Numbered from the stretch's first letter, positions 24,732-34,445 are shown. The stretch: 64,000 nucleotides of DNA from Pseudomonas cerasi (GCF_900074915.1 NZ_LT222319.1:3257001-3321000); one strand, 5' to 3'. A program made the numbers and translations. Notes: generated from the letters alone by a model not told the origin.

Positions 24732-27134
24732 CTACCAGTTATACGTCACCTTGCCGTAGTAATAAGCGCCGCTGTACCCGTAGGGAGAGAATGTGCTGTA
24801 GGCCAGGTTGCCGCCGCTGGAGGAGAAGTCGTTGAGCTTTTCCGGGTATTTGTCGGTGACGTTGTCGCCGCCCAGGGTGAAGACCCAGCTCTTGAGTTTG
24901 TAGTCGACCGCCAGGTCCAGCAGCCAGGCGGCGCTGAAGGTCTGGTCGTTGACCTTTTCGGCCTGATAGCTGGTGAACTCGCCGTAGCGGACCAGGTTGG
25001 AGTGCAGCGCCCAGTTGCCGAACGTCAGGTCATTGCCCAGTGTCAGTTTGTGTTGTGGCGTGGTGTCACCCAGCAAACCGATGCGCTCCCTACGATCTAC
25101 CCGCACCAGATTCACTCCCAACTGATCGAGAATCGCCGGGTTGGCCTTCACGTCGGTGACTTTGGTGTGGTTGTAGTTGTAACCCACCGTGCTGTTCCAG
25201 CGCACACCGTTGTCGAACTGGTAGCGGTAATTGGCGACCAGATCGACGCCATCGGTGCTGGTGTCCGTGGCGTTGGTGAAATAGCGGGCACTGGTGTAGT
25301 TGATATCGCCTACGCCATTACTGCGCAGGTAATTGATGGCGGTGTTATTGAGCACCAGATTGGAGGACAGCGAGATACGGTCCTGAATGTCGATGCGGTA
25401 GACGTCGGCAGTCACGGTCAGGCTGTCCAGCGGCTGGAGTACCAGGCCCAGGCTGTAGTTGCGGGACTTTTCCGGCTTGAGGTCTTCGGCACCCAACAGT
25501 TGTGCAACGTTACTGCCAGCCGGAAACGTGCCCGCTTCCTGGATGGTGTTGCCAATCAGTTGCGACGACGTGAAGGTAAAGTTCTGTTGCGCCAGCGAAG
25601 GCGCGCGGAAGCCTGTCGATACGCTGCCTCGCAAGGCCACCTGCGGAGTGAAATCGTAGCGCGCTGAAAGCGAACCGCTGACATTGGAACCGAAATCGCT
25701 GTAGTCCTCGTGGCGGACGGCAGCCGACACACCGAGCTTTTCGGTCAGATTGGTTTCCAGGTCCAGGTACTGTGCGAAGTTATGCCGCGAGTAACTGCCT
25801 GCATCCGCCGCGCGGAAACCGCCCAGCCCGGAACTGCCGGTCTGGAAATACGACTCCGCCTGCCCTGCCTCGATCTGATAGCCCTGACGCAGGTATTCCG
25901 CGCCAAACGCAACCGATACCGGATAAGGCAACCACGCTGCATTGAATTCTCTGGAAAGGTCGAGGCTCAGTTGCTTCTGATCATTGGTCAGCGTGCCGTT
26001 GTAGAACGAACGCGGCGTGTTCAGTCCCAATGAGGTGTTGATGGTTTTGGTGCGCAGCTCATAAGCGTTTTTGCCATAGTTGGCAGACACGTCGTAGTGC
26101 CAGTCATACGCCAGCTCTCCGCGCAGGCCAGCGACCAGCGAGGTGTCTTCGAGCGTGCCGTTGATCAGCGGCAGATAGCCGTTGGGATAAATCGCTGCAA
26201 TGTTATTTGAAGCATTGCTCGGCCGATAGAACGCGGCGGTTTCGCCACGCCGCTTGCTGTAGCCCCCGAAACTGTAGAACTCCGCCGCGTCATTGAAGCT
26301 GTATTCAGCGTTGTACTGCAGCTTGCCCTCGTGCGTCTGCGGCTCACCCTGGCGGAACACCTGCTGACCGTAAGTGGTGGACCCGATACTGGACGCTCGA
26401 AAGTCGTCATCGGCGCGGTTGGTGTAGTCGTTGTTGGCCCCTTCACCGGAAAGGTTGAACGCGCCATTGTCGCCCAAGGCAAAACCGGTATTGCCCGACA
26501 CTTGGCGCTGGATACCGTCGCCCTTCTTGTATTGGCCGTACTGGCTGGAAATCGACCCGCCATGGTCGGCGCTCTTGAGAATGATGTTGATCACCCCGGC
26601 GATGGCGTCGGACCCGTAACGTGCCGACGCCCCGTCGCGCAGGACTTCGATATGGTCGATGGAAGACAGCGGAATGGCATTCAGGTCGGCAGGTGCCGAA
26701 CCACGTCCGACCGCCCCGCCCAGGTTGACGAAAGCAGATGTGTGGCGGCGCTTGCCATTGACCAGCACCAGCACTTGATCCGGCGACAGGCCGCGCAGTT
26801 GCGCCGGACGCGTCAGCTCCGCACCGTCCACCAGGCTCGGCCGGGGGAAATTGATCGAAGGGATCAAACGTGCCAGCACGGTACCCAGTTCGCTGGAGCC
26901 GGAACTGCGCAGGCTGTCACCGGATATCACATCGATGGGCGAAAGAGAGGCGCTGGCGGTACGCTCCTGCGCACGGGTGCCGGTGACGATCACTGTACCC
27001 AGGGTGGACGCGCCCTGAGTGTTTTGCTCATCTGTCGCTTCTGCGCCGAATGCACTTGCACTGATGCCCGTGACGCTCAGCAAATTGGCTGAAAAAATCG
27101 CCGAGGCCACTACACTGCGTTTGAAATACCCCAT
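24732..27134 (-). CDS. TonB-dependent outer-membrane receptor
   Basis: 800-residue receptor: a signal peptide (MGYFKRSVVASAIFSANLL...), a TonB-box-like TLGTVIVTG just after the mature N-terminus, a plug domain (about 45-175, with LRGLSPDQVLVLVNGKRRH and IEVLRDGASARYGSDAIAGVINIILK) and a 22-strand barrel ending in aromatic TYNW. There is no N-terminal signalling extension, so no sigma/anti-sigma control is expected. The ligand is unknown. AGGGGTAG precedes the ATG at 27134. It follows tonB-exbB-exbD on the same strand but behind a terminator, and has its own AT-rich promoter region. Confidence 0.88.
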   Translation of the reverse strand: MGYFKRSVVASAIFSANLLSVTGISASAFGAEATDEQNTQGASTLGTVIVTGTRAQERTASASLSPIDVISGDSLRSSGSSELGTVLARLIPSINFPRPSLVDGAELTRPAQLRGLSPDQVLVLVNGKRRHTSAFVNLGGAVGRGSAPADLNAIPLSSIDHIEVLRDGASARYGSDAIAGVINIILKSADHGGSISSQYGQYKKGDGIQRQVSGNTGFALGDNGAFNLSGEGANNDYTNRADDDFRASSIGSTTYGQQVFRQGEPQTHEGKLQYNAEYSFNDAAEFYSFGGYSKRRGETAAFYRPSNASNNIAAIYPNGYLPLINGTLEDTSLVAGLRGELAYDWHYDVSANYGKNAYELRTKTINTSLGLNTPRSFYNGTLTNDQKQLSLDLSREFNAAWLPYPVSVAFGAEYLRQGYQIEAGQAESYFQTGSSGLGGFRAADAGSYSRHNFAQYLDLETNLTEKLGVSAAVRHEDYSDFGSNVSGSLSARYDFTPQVALRGSVSTGFRAPSLAQQNFTFTSSQLIGNTIQEAGTFPAGSNVAQLLGAEDLKPEKSRNYSLGLVLQPLDSLTVTADVYRIDIQDRISLSSNLVLNNTAINYLRSNGVGDINYTSARYFTNATDTSTDGVDLVANYRYQFDNGVRWNSTVGYNYNHTKVTDVKANPAILDQLGVNLVRVDRRERIGLLGDTTPQHKLTLGNDLTFGNWALHSNLVRYGEFTSYQAEKVNDQTFSAAWLLDLAVDYKLKSWVFTLGGDNVTDKYPEKLNDFSSSGGNLAYSTFSPYGYSGAYYYGKVTYNW

Positions 27135-27272
27135 ACCACTACCCCTTGAAAATCCCTGATCCAGAAACTCTGCTCTGGTTACAACGAGCGATCCGTGCGG
27201 CGGACGGTGGCGATCATTACGGTGTCTGATTGATGTTCCGGTGACCCGATGCGTTATAGCTTAATGAACTTG

Positions 27273-27288
27273 ATTTAAATATTTAAAT
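27273..27288. promoter_or_regulatory. 16-bp palindrome upstream of the TonB receptor gene
   Basis: ATTTAAATATTTAAAT is a perfect palindrome about 140 bases upstream of the receptor start, in a region much richer in AT than the flanking genes. A similar AT-rich block with ATATTTAA lies upstream of the second receptor (31240-31290). Candidate regulator or promoter element. Confidence 0.4.
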
Positions 27289-27348
27289 ATCAATAACGAA
27301 TAAGCATCTGCATTTGTGTCAGTACTGAAAAATGCCTGCGATGCAGAC

Positions 27349-27381
27349 AAAAAAAGGCCGCACCTGCCTGAGGATGCGGCC
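27349..27381 (-). terminator. Intrinsic terminator after exbD
   Basis: On the minus strand GGCCGCA (27381-27375), a 12-base loop and TGCGGCC (27362-27356) are followed by a run of seven T. It sits 35 bases past the exbD stop and separates the tonB-exbB-exbD unit from the receptor gene. Confidence 0.85.
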
Positions 27382-27415
27382 CAAAACCGTTGAAGCTGTA
27401 GGTGGTATAAATCTG

Positions 27416-27817
27416 TTACCTGGCAGTGATCACCGACAATTTGGTAATCCCCGCACGCTCAATGGAGGCCATGGCGCGCGCGACTTCCCCGTAGTTGACG
27501 CCATTGTCCGCCTGCAATTGCACGCGTACGTCAGGCGCCTTTTCCTTGGCCGCCTTCAGGTTGGTTTCCAGCAAGTCCGGCTGGATTTCGTCCTTGTTGA
27601 TGAACAGCTTGCCCTGCCCGTCGATACTCACCACCAATGGGTCTTTCTGCTCCACCGGAGCGACCGAGTCGGTCTTGGGCAGGTTGATCGGGATTGAGTT
27701 GGTCAATAGCGGCGCGGTGACGATGAACACCACCAGCAGCACCAGCATCACGTCTACCAGCGGCGTGACGTTGATCTCGCTCAGCACTTCATCGGTGTCT
27801 TGCGTGGAAAAAGCCAT
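27416..27817 (-). CDS. exbD: Biopolymer transport protein ExbD
   Basis: 133-residue inner-membrane subunit of the proton-driven motor that energises TonB. A short cytoplasmic N-terminus leads into the single membrane helix NVTPLVDVMLVLLVVFIV with the essential protonatable aspartate (D22). The periplasmic domain continues to ERAGITKLSVITAR. The start lies one base past the exbB stop (TGA-G-ATG), and the Shine-Dalgarno GGAGG is inside the palindrome AGGAGGCCTCCT (27821-27832). Confidence 0.93.
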   Translation of the reverse strand: MAFSTQDTDEVLSEINVTPLVDVMLVLLVVFIVTAPLLTNSIPINLPKTDSVAPVEQKDPLVVSIDGQGKLFINKDEIQPDLLETNLKAAKEKAPDVRVQLQADNGVNYGEVARAMASIERAGITKLSVITAR

Positions 27818-27818
27818 C

Positions 27819-28547
27819 TCAGGAGGCCTCCTTCACGTTCTGCCCGGCGTGCGCGCCCGCAGTGCCGGACTTCAATACCGGATGCAGCAGCACCCGGAAG
27901 GCGCTCTTCTGCGCCAGGCTGTAGAAGTCGTGGGCAAAGTCATCCAGATCGGCAGCGGTCAGTTTCAGGCGTCGCAGAAAGTAGTTGTAGACCAGCACTG
28001 CAGGCACTGCGACGGCAATGCCGACGCCGGTTGCCACCAGCGCCGCGCCGATCGGCCCGGCCACCGTTTCCAGGCTTGCCGAACCGGCCACACTGATGCC
28101 CTTGAGGGCTGACATGATGCCCCAGACCGTACCGAACAGACCGATGAAAGGCGAAGTGCTGCCGATGCTGGCGAGGATGGCCAGACCGGTTTCCAGCGAG
28201 CGCCGCTCGCGGACGATCTGCTGACGCAAGGCGCGCTCAAGGCGGTCCTGATGGTTGATGGACTGACTGAGGTCATTGGCCTGCGCGCCATCCGGCACCT
28301 GAATGGCGGCGTAACCGGCCAGGGCGACCCGAGCGGCAGCGCCCGGTTGCTCCTGGGCCAGCTGAGCGGCGGAATCCAGGCTAGATGCGGCCCAGAACTG
28401 TTTGTGGAACTTGCGATCCTGAGACTTAAGGCGCGAAAACTGCACGCCCTTGAGCAGGGCCAGGCCCCAGGTAGCGACGGAAAAAATGACCAGCAGCCAG
28501 ATGACCGCGTGTTCGATGGATTCAAAAGGCGAAGCAATCAGGTTCAT
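27819..28547 (-). CDS. exbB: Biopolymer transport protein ExbB (MotA/TolQ family)
   Basis: 242-residue inner-membrane protein with three transmembrane helices: IEHAVIWLLVIFSVATWGLAL near the N-terminus, then LASIGSTSPFIGLFGTVWGIM and IGAALVATGVGIAVAVPAVLVYNYF, which contain the conserved SxxPxxGLxGTVxG and ATxxGxxVAxPA motifs. It forms the stator with ExbD. The ATG at 28547 has AGAGAG in front; seven upstream codons are unlikely to be translated. It is cotranscribed with exbD (1-base gap) and preceded by tonB. Confidence 0.92.
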   Translation of the reverse strand: MNLIASPFESIEHAVIWLLVIFSVATWGLALLKGVQFSRLKSQDRKFHKQFWAASSLDSAAQLAQEQPGAAARVALAGYAAIQVPDGAQANDLSQSINHQDRLERALRQQIVRERRSLETGLAILASIGSTSPFIGLFGTVWGIMSALKGISVAGSASLETVAGPIGAALVATGVGIAVAVPAVLVYNYFLRRLKLTAADLDDFAHDFYSLAQKSAFRVLLHPVLKSGTAGAHAGQNVKEAS

Positions 28548-28677
28548 GGCGCAGCTCTCTCTAAACAAAGTCTGAACAAGGCATGGGGTGTGTCGCGATG
28601 CGCCTTTGGTTCAGGTAGCTCGCCAGGTCAATCGAATAGCCGGGTTTGGTCTTGAAACGTTATTTGATCTTGAATCC

Positions 28678-29511
28678 TTATTTGATCCTGAAATCAATGG
28701 GCACGCTGACCCAGCCATCCTGGGCTACATCGCCCTGCCTGGCCGGAACGAAACTCCAGCGTTTCACCGCCGCCAGCGCGGCATCGTCAAGCTGGTCGCG
28801 ACCACTGCTCTTCTGTATCTGAATCTCGCCGGGCTTGCCGCTGGCCAATACATGTACGCGCAACAGCACAGTGCCTTCCCAACCGCGACGCATGGCCAGC
28901 GATGGGTATTCCGGGGCCGGGTTGCGCAGGTAGCCCGCGCTGGCCGAGGCCGGGGTTACCGGCTTTGGTGCCGGCGGAGCGGGTGGCGCAGGCGCAGCGA
29001 CAGGGGCTGCAGCCACCGGAGGCGCGGGTGGCTGCTCAACCGGTTTGGCCACTGGTTTCACGGCCGGCTTGACCACCGGTTTGGGCGGTTGTGGCTTGGG
29101 CTTGGGAATCGGCTTTGGCGGTGGTGGCTTGACGGCCAGTTCGTCCTCGACCGGAGGCGGCGGTTCGACCACCGGCTGCACGGCAGGCTCGGGCGGTGGC
29201 GGCGGTGTTTCCACAACCGGTGGCGCAGGCTGGGAAAACTCGATGGTCATCGGCGGAATTTCAGGTGGCACCACTGGCAGTGTCGGCGTCGGGTTCTGGC
29301 TCAGCCAGTAGATGACTGCGCCATGAAATACCAGCGCCAGCGCACCGAGCAAAATGGCTTCGCGCCGCCCGAGAATGGGCTTGGGGGTGCGTTGCAGCCG
29401 CGATAACGCCAGTGGCGCACGGAAAGGACGCCCCAGATCGACCAGGTCGCCACTCGGCGTCTGGCGCCAAGGCACATCATGTGCACTGGCTGCGGTCTGG
29501 ACATTGCCCAT
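28678..29511 (-). CDS. tonB: TonB energy-transducing protein
   Basis: 277 residues. Unlike E. coli TonB it has a cytoplasmic extension of about 50 residues (MGNVQTAASAHDVPWRQTPSG...) before the anchor helix AILLGALALVFHGAVIYWL. A long proline/lysine spacer (PPPPPEPAVQPVVEPPPP, KPKPQPPKPVVKP) spans the periplasm. The C-terminal receptor-binding domain has the YP motif (NPAPEYPSLAMRRGWEGTVLLRV) and ends WVSVPIDFRIK. AGGAG precedes the ATG. First gene of tonB-exbB-exbD; the gap to exbB is 130 bases. Confidence 0.92.
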   Translation of the reverse strand: MGNVQTAASAHDVPWRQTPSGDLVDLGRPFRAPLALSRLQRTPKPILGRREAILLGALALVFHGAVIYWLSQNPTPTLPVVPPEIPPMTIEFSQPAPPVVETPPPPPEPAVQPVVEPPPPVEDELAVKPPPPKPIPKPKPQPPKPVVKPAVKPVAKPVEQPPAPPVAAAPVAAPAPPAPPAPKPVTPASASAGYLRNPAPEYPSLAMRRGWEGTVLLRVHVLASGKPGEIQIQKSSGRDQLDDAALAAVKRWSFVPARQGDVAQDGWVSVPIDFRIK

Positions 29512-29699
29512 TGATACACTCCTGCATTTTCATGATAAAAATCCAGGTTCTGTTGGTATCAGTCACCTTCCTCAGGCCGATATGGCGAGGCAATCATCGC
29601 CGAAAGAAGCTTGTTCCTGAAAAGAACATTTGGTTCGCCGGTTAGATCCTAAATGCATATAGGAGGCGGACGTTCCGCGTTCGCTTTTGAACGTGCAGT

Positions 29700-29765
29700 G
29701 AGGCACAGAGTTGTGACGCGGAGCGTCACGAAAGGCATTCCCACGCTGGAGCGTGAGGAACGATA
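29700..29765. repeat. REP-like module upstream of tonB
   Basis: Two adjacent small hairpins, GTGACGC-GGA-GCGTCAC and CACGC-TGGA-GCGTG followed by AGGAACGATAG. This is the inverse orientation of the module that opens repeat copy 2 (24385-24430), here without the longer downstream blocks. Confidence 0.75.
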
Positions 29766-29825
29766 GGCGTCATGTAGATCACTCTCTTGCCGGTGCATCG
29801 AGCACCCTGTTTGCTGGGGGACTGT

Positions 29826-29866
29826 GCCGGCCTCTTCGCGAGCAAACTCGCTCCCACAAGGCCGGT
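29826..29866. repeat. REP element, Pseudomonas type
   Basis: GCCGGCCTCTTCGCGAGC, AAACTCGCTCCCACAAGG and CCGGT form the widely repeated Pseudomonas REP: an inner GCGAG/CTCGC hairpin flanked by GCCGGCCT/AGGCCGGT arms. It lies downstream of the copper chaperone gene. Confidence 0.75.
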
Positions 29867-29904
29867 TTATAACGATGAGTGCCCCGCGTCCGATGCTGCA
29901 AGCC

Positions 29905-30393
29905 TCAATGGCCGCTGTGATCGCCGTGGCTGCTGTGCTCGTCGCTGGTCAATGACTTGGCGACTGCAGTGACCTGGATCGATTGCTTCGCGCCCTTGGC
30001 GTCTTCTACGGTCAGGGTCAGAGGCACCTGATCGCCTTCTTTGACCTGGGCAGCCAGGCCCATGAACATCACGTGGTAGCCGTCGGAATCGAGCATCACC
30101 GGTTTGCCGGCCGGCAGGTCGACCGAGTTGACGCGCTGCATGCTCATCACGTCGCCTTTCATGCTCATCTCATGGATCTGCACGGTTTTCGCAACAGGTG
30201 AAGCAACGTCGACCAGCTTGCTGTCCGTGTCCGAGGTGATACGCATGAACGCACCCGTGGCGGACTGGCCCGGCACGGTGGCGCGAACCCAGGCATCATC
30301 GACGTGTGTTTCCGCCAGGGCCTGAGCGCTCAGGCCCAACAGCGAAAGGCTCAGCAACAGCGGCTTTGCGATGTTACGAATCAAAACGGTCAT
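29905..30393 (-). CDS. Periplasmic copper chaperone PCu(A)C
   Basis: 162 residues with a signal peptide (MTVLIRNIAKPLLLSLSLLGLSAQALA). The copper site fits H-x10-M-x21-H-x-M exactly with H74, M85, H107 and M109. A histidine-rich tail (DEHSSHGDHSGH) may add a second copper site. Proteins of this family deliver Cu(I) to the CuA centre of cytochrome c oxidase with Sco. I choose the ATG at 30393 because it overlaps the upstream stop (TGATG) and has GGAAG 8 bases away; an ATG two codons earlier is too close to that site. Confidence 0.88.
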   Translation of the reverse strand: MTVLIRNIAKPLLLSLSLLGLSAQALAETHVDDAWVRATVPGQSATGAFMRITSDTDSKLVDVASPVAKTVQIHEMSMKGDVMSMQRVNSVDLPAGKPVMLDSDGYHVMFMGLAAQVKEGDQVPLTLTVEDAKGAKQSIQVTAVAKSLTSDEHSSHGDHSGH

Positions 30394-30998
30394 CAGCATA
30401 CTTCCATCAAAGTGAGCAGATCTTCAGTGCATTGTTGAGCGGACAGCCGGTGCGACAACCCCAGGCGCAATACACCGCGGGTGTCGTAGACGTAACTGGT
30501 CGCGGTGTGCGAGATCGTGTAGGTGTCACCCAGTGGGACCTTCTCGAAGAATACGCCGAACTCCTTCGCCGTTGCCGCCGTTTCTTCAAGCGTGCCGGAC
30601 AGTGCGACGAACGTCGGATCGAAGGCCTTCACATAGGCGTCGATCACTTCGGGCGTGTCGCGCTCCGGGTCCAGGGTAATGAACACCACCTGCAGCGTCT
30701 TGCCCTCCTCGCCCATCAGCTTCCTGATTTGAGCAGCCCGCGCCAGCGCCGTGGGGCAGATGGCCGGGCACTGGGTGAAACCGAAGAAGATCATCGGCAT
30801 CAGGCCGCGAAAGCTGGACAAGGTCTTGACGTTGCCTTGCGAATCCTTGAGCCGGAAGTTGCGGCCGACAATCTCGTTGCTCATGTCCTTGCCATGCTTG
30901 AACGGCAACGCATTGGAGCTGCCGCAGCCGGTCAACAGACCAAGGCTCAGCAATGAGAGGCCAGTGACCACCTCGCGGCGTGTCAGATGTTGCGTCAT
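30393..30998 (-). CDS. SCO1/SenC-family copper metallochaperone lipoprotein
   Basis: 201-residue thioredoxin-fold protein. The lipobox LTGC places lipidated Cys25 after the signal MTQHLTRREVVTGLSLLSLGLL. The copper/redox motif is C77-PAI-C81 (TQCPAICPTAL) with the third ligand H164 in TISHTATSYVYD. Sco proteins reduce and metallate the CuA site of cytochrome oxidase. It is translationally coupled to the PCu(A)C gene. Nothing in the sequence ties the pair to the neighbouring TonB system, though a copper-ligand receptor is conceivable. Confidence 0.88.
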   Translation of the reverse strand: MTQHLTRREVVTGLSLLSLGLLTGCGSSNALPFKHGKDMSNEIVGRNFRLKDSQGNVKTLSSFRGLMPMIFFGFTQCPAICPTALARAAQIRKLMGEEGKTLQVVFITLDPERDTPEVIDAYVKAFDPTFVALSGTLEETAATAKEFGVFFEKVPLGDTYTISHTATSYVYDTRGVLRLGLSHRLSAQQCTEDLLTLMEVC

Positions 30999-31388
30999 GT
31001 CTTGCGTCCCCTGAGGATAAGGCGCGTGGGTTCAGACAAATTCAAAGGCGGCGAATTTACCACTCAAGGACAATGGGGAATACCGCCAATCCTGTATCAA
31101 GCCATGAGCAGACGCGCAAACGTCGCGCTCATGGGCTGCCATACGTCGTGCGACAAAACAGCACAGGCGTTGCAACCTCTCCGACAGCCTCCCTTGCAGC
31201 GGTCGACATGCAAAGCATTAAATGCAAATAACGCATCAATATTTAAGATATAATTCCATAAATTAATAATTAACATATAGCCAAAAGGCCTTTCACAGGT
31301 CCGTTTCATAACTCTATATTCGCCAGCAAACCGACCCTTGCCGTGTGGAGGTGCCCAGGATTTTTCAGCATCCAAGGATCACTTCGCT
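30999..31388. other. Intergenic region between sco and the second receptor gene
   Basis: About 390 bases without a recognised gene. 31210-31290 is AT-rich (for example AAATTAATAATTAACATATAG) and should hold the plus-strand receptor promoter. AAATGCA and ATATTTAA occur here and, in the same order relative to the gene, upstream of the first receptor. The left part probably holds the sco promoter. Confidence 0.4.
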
Positions 31389-33873
31389 ATGGCCTTATTC
31401 GCTAACCCCCCTCGTCTTGCCCTGCACAACCCGTTGATCAAAAGCATCGCGTTTGTCGGCCTCGGTCTGATGAATCCGGCTCAGGCTGCCGATGAAGCGA
31501 CCGACGAGGAGGCACGTCTGGAAAAGGTTACGGTGATTTCCACCGGCATTCGCGTCGCTCAGCGCACGGTGACTGAAAGCCCGGCCCCGATTGATATCGT
31601 GACCAGCGATCAGTTACTGAAAACCGGTCGCGCCGACCTGACCGAAGCCATCGCCAAACTGCTGCCATCGTTCAACTACGGCACCAACGTCGCAGGCTAT
31701 AACTCGACCATCCGCCCCCTGTCCAACCGGAGTCTGGCACCGGCCTACACGCTGGTGCTGGTCAACGGCAAACGCCGTCACAACAGTGCTCTGCCTGCCA
31801 ACGGCTCCACCGACAGCAGCGGCGCAAACTCGGTGGACATTGACATGATCCCCATCAGTGCGGTGGAGCGTATCGAGGTCCTCAAGGACAGCGCCGCCGC
31901 GCAATACGGCTCGGACGCGATTGCCGGGGTGATCAACGTGATTCTCAAATCCGGCGCCGAGGGCGGTCATCTGGGGGTGACTTACGGCAAGCTGTACAGC
32001 GGCGAAGGCGAAGTGAGCAAATTCGAAGGGGACACCGGCTTCGAACTGGGTGACGGCGGCTTTCTGCATCTTTCGGCCGATGCCCGCAAGCGTGGCGATG
32101 CCAGCTGGAACGAAAAAGCCACTAATAACGCTTACTTTCCCGGCGACTCTCGAGAGGCGAGCTGGGACCGGGTCGGGGTCAAGAACGGGGATCCGCAGAT
32201 CAAGGCGTTCAACCTGGCCTACAACGCCGAACTGCCGCTGGATGATCAGACCACACTGTACTCCTACGGCACCTATGGGCAGCGTGACGCCATCATCAAC
32301 AACTACTTCCGCTACCCCAACGGCAACGCCAACATTCCCGAGTTGTTTGCCGATGGCTATTACCCGTTGAACAATCTGGACGACACCGACTACCAGTATC
32401 TGATTGGCGGCAAGGGTGAAGCACTGGGCTGGAACTGGGACCTGAGCACCACGTACGGGCGCAATAACAATCATCAGTACAGCGATAGGACCATCAACCC
32501 GACGCTGGGCCCGGCCTCCCCGACTTCATTCGATGATCTGGCGACCTATCGATTCGAACAGTGGGTCAACAATATCGACATAACCCGCGCGTTCGACGGA
32601 CTGTTTGGCGTACCGCTGCAAGTTTCTGCAGGCCTTGAACATCGCTGGGAGCGTTTCCAGACTTTTTCCGGTGACGCGCAGGCCTATCAGGTCGGCGGCT
32701 ATCGTTTTCCGGCCACCCTGCCCAACGGTCAGGCCAACCCGCTGGCCGGGCAACTGGCGTCGATTGCCGCCCAGGCCGCAGCGGTCATCTCGCCGCAGGA
32801 TACGACCAGCCTGCAACGCAACAACTACGCAGCCTACGTCGATTTCGGTATCACCCCGATAGAACCGCTGTTCGTCGATCTGGCCCTGCGCGCCGAGCAC
32901 TTCGATGATGACTCGGGCAACACGGTCAGCGCCAAGCTCAACTCGCGCTACGAATTCACTGACACCTTCGCCGTGCGCGGCACCGTCGGCACCGGCTTTC
33001 GTGCACCTTCACTGACCCAGATCGGCTACAGCATCTCCGACAACAGGGTAGGTGCTGCGCCAGACGGCACCATTGTTCCCGCCGTGACGCGCATTGCGCC
33101 GGTCAACTCGGCGCTGGCCCAGGCGCTTGGCGCAACCAGCCTGGACCCGGAAAAATCGCGCAACCTGGGGTTGGGCGTGACCTGGCAACCGGCACCTCGC
33201 ACCAGCCTGACAGCGGACGCCTACTGGATCGAGATTGCCGATCGCATCGCCCGAACCGAAAGCCTGTACGGGCCGGCGCTTGCACCGATTCTTGCCGCAC
33301 AGGGCGTGGACCTCGTATTACGCCAATGCCTTCGACACGCGCACGCGCGGCGTGGATATCGTTATCGACCACTCCAGTCAGTACGGCGCATGGGGTGATG
33401 TGCGCTGGAGCGCCGGGTTCAATTACAACAAGACCGTCATCACCGACGTCAAGGATGCACCGGCAGCCCTGCAGGGGCTGGGCAGTAACCCCGGTGGCAG
33501 CCTGACCTGGGTCGGCCGGGCCCGCGAAGGCGATCTGACTGATGCGCAACCGAAAACCAAATGGGTGCTGGGAGGCAAATGGACGCTGGGGGATTTGGGC
33601 GTGAACCTGCAAACCACTCGTTATGGCAAGGTCAAGACGCTCCAGCAACTGGAAAGCGGCGACCGCAGTTTCGGTGCCAAGTGGATCACTGACCTGGATG
33701 TGTCCTACACCCTCTACGACAACATCACCCTCAGTGTTGGCGGCACCAATATCTTCGATGTGCGCCCGGACAAAAACGCGATCCCCTCCGCCGTCGGACT
33801 CAATCTGTACGGCAACTCTCCGTTCTATCCGGGCGGTGGCTTCTGGTACAGCAAGATTGCCTACGATTTCTGA
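31389..33873 (+). pseudogene. TonB-dependent outer-membrane receptor, frameshifted
   Basis: Signal MALFANPPRLALHNPLIKSIAFVGLGLMNPAQA, TonB-box-like EKVTVIST, then a plug domain with APAYTLVLVNGKRRHNSALPA and IEVLKDSAAAQYGSDAIAGVINVILK. The frame is open from 31389 to about 33310 (LAPILAAQGVD). The homologous continuation SYYANAFDTRTRGVDIVID then resumes in another frame and runs to the aromatic C-terminus FWYSKIAYDF at 33873. Compared with the first receptor (DINYTSARYFTNATDTSTDGVD) a few codons around 33311-33316 also seem missing, so a small deletion is likelier than one inserted base. Without correction the barrel loses its last strands and would not assemble. Confidence 0.8.
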
Positions 33874-33890
33874 CGTCTGCACAGACCTGC

Positions 33891-34445
33891 CTATCGTGCC
33901 GCCGCTCCGTGCAGGAAGAACTGGGTCACCAACGCGCCCATACCGGCGCGTGCCACACGGCCACGGCGTTCGGCGTCGACCATCCCGGAGAGCAGCGCAG
34001 CGAACATTTCGGTCAGGACGGCGGCACCGACGTCGATCCGGAACAGGCCTTCACGCTGACCACGCAGGAAAAATGCATCAAGGGCGTCGGAGTAAGGCAA
34101 CCAGCGGCGCCCTCCGCTGCTTTCGTCGAGCGAATCCGGACGCCACTGAAACACCAGAAAAACCAGCATTTCGCGATGCATGAGATGATTGTCGACCAGC
34201 CGCTGAAGCGCTTCCAGCGGCGGAGCAGTCTGCAGATCGGCGTCGGCGACCATCTGATTCATCAGGTCCGAGGCATGATTGAGCAGCAATTCCACGAGGT
34301 TGGCGCGAGTGCCGCAAAAGCGGTTGAGCGTCGCCTTGCTGACGCCGGCCGCCTGAGCAATATCCTTGAGCGTACCGTTGGAGTGGTCGACCAGCGCAAC
34401 GGCCAGGGCCTTCAGAAATTTGTCGTCAGCAGCAGGTAATTCCAT
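33891..34445 (-). CDS. TetR-family transcriptional regulator
   Basis: 184 residues from the ATG at 34445 (a TTG at 34460 would add five). The helix-turn-helix is in NGTLKDIAQAAGVSKATLNRFCGTRANLVELLLNHA. The remainder is an all-helical ligand domain rich in leucine, with LVFLVFQWRPDSLDE. It is divergent from the RND adaptor/pump genes, the standard layout of a local TetR repressor of efflux. A perfect palindrome in the shared promoter is the likely operator. Confidence 0.87.
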   Translation of the reverse strand: MELPAADDKFLKALAVALVDHSNGTLKDIAQAAGVSKATLNRFCGTRANLVELLLNHASDLMNQMVADADLQTAPPLEALQRLVDNHLMHREMLVFLVFQWRPDSLDESSGGRRWLPYSDALDAFFLRGQREGLFRIDVGAAVLTEMFAALLSGMVDAERRGRVARAGMGALVTQFFLHGAAAR

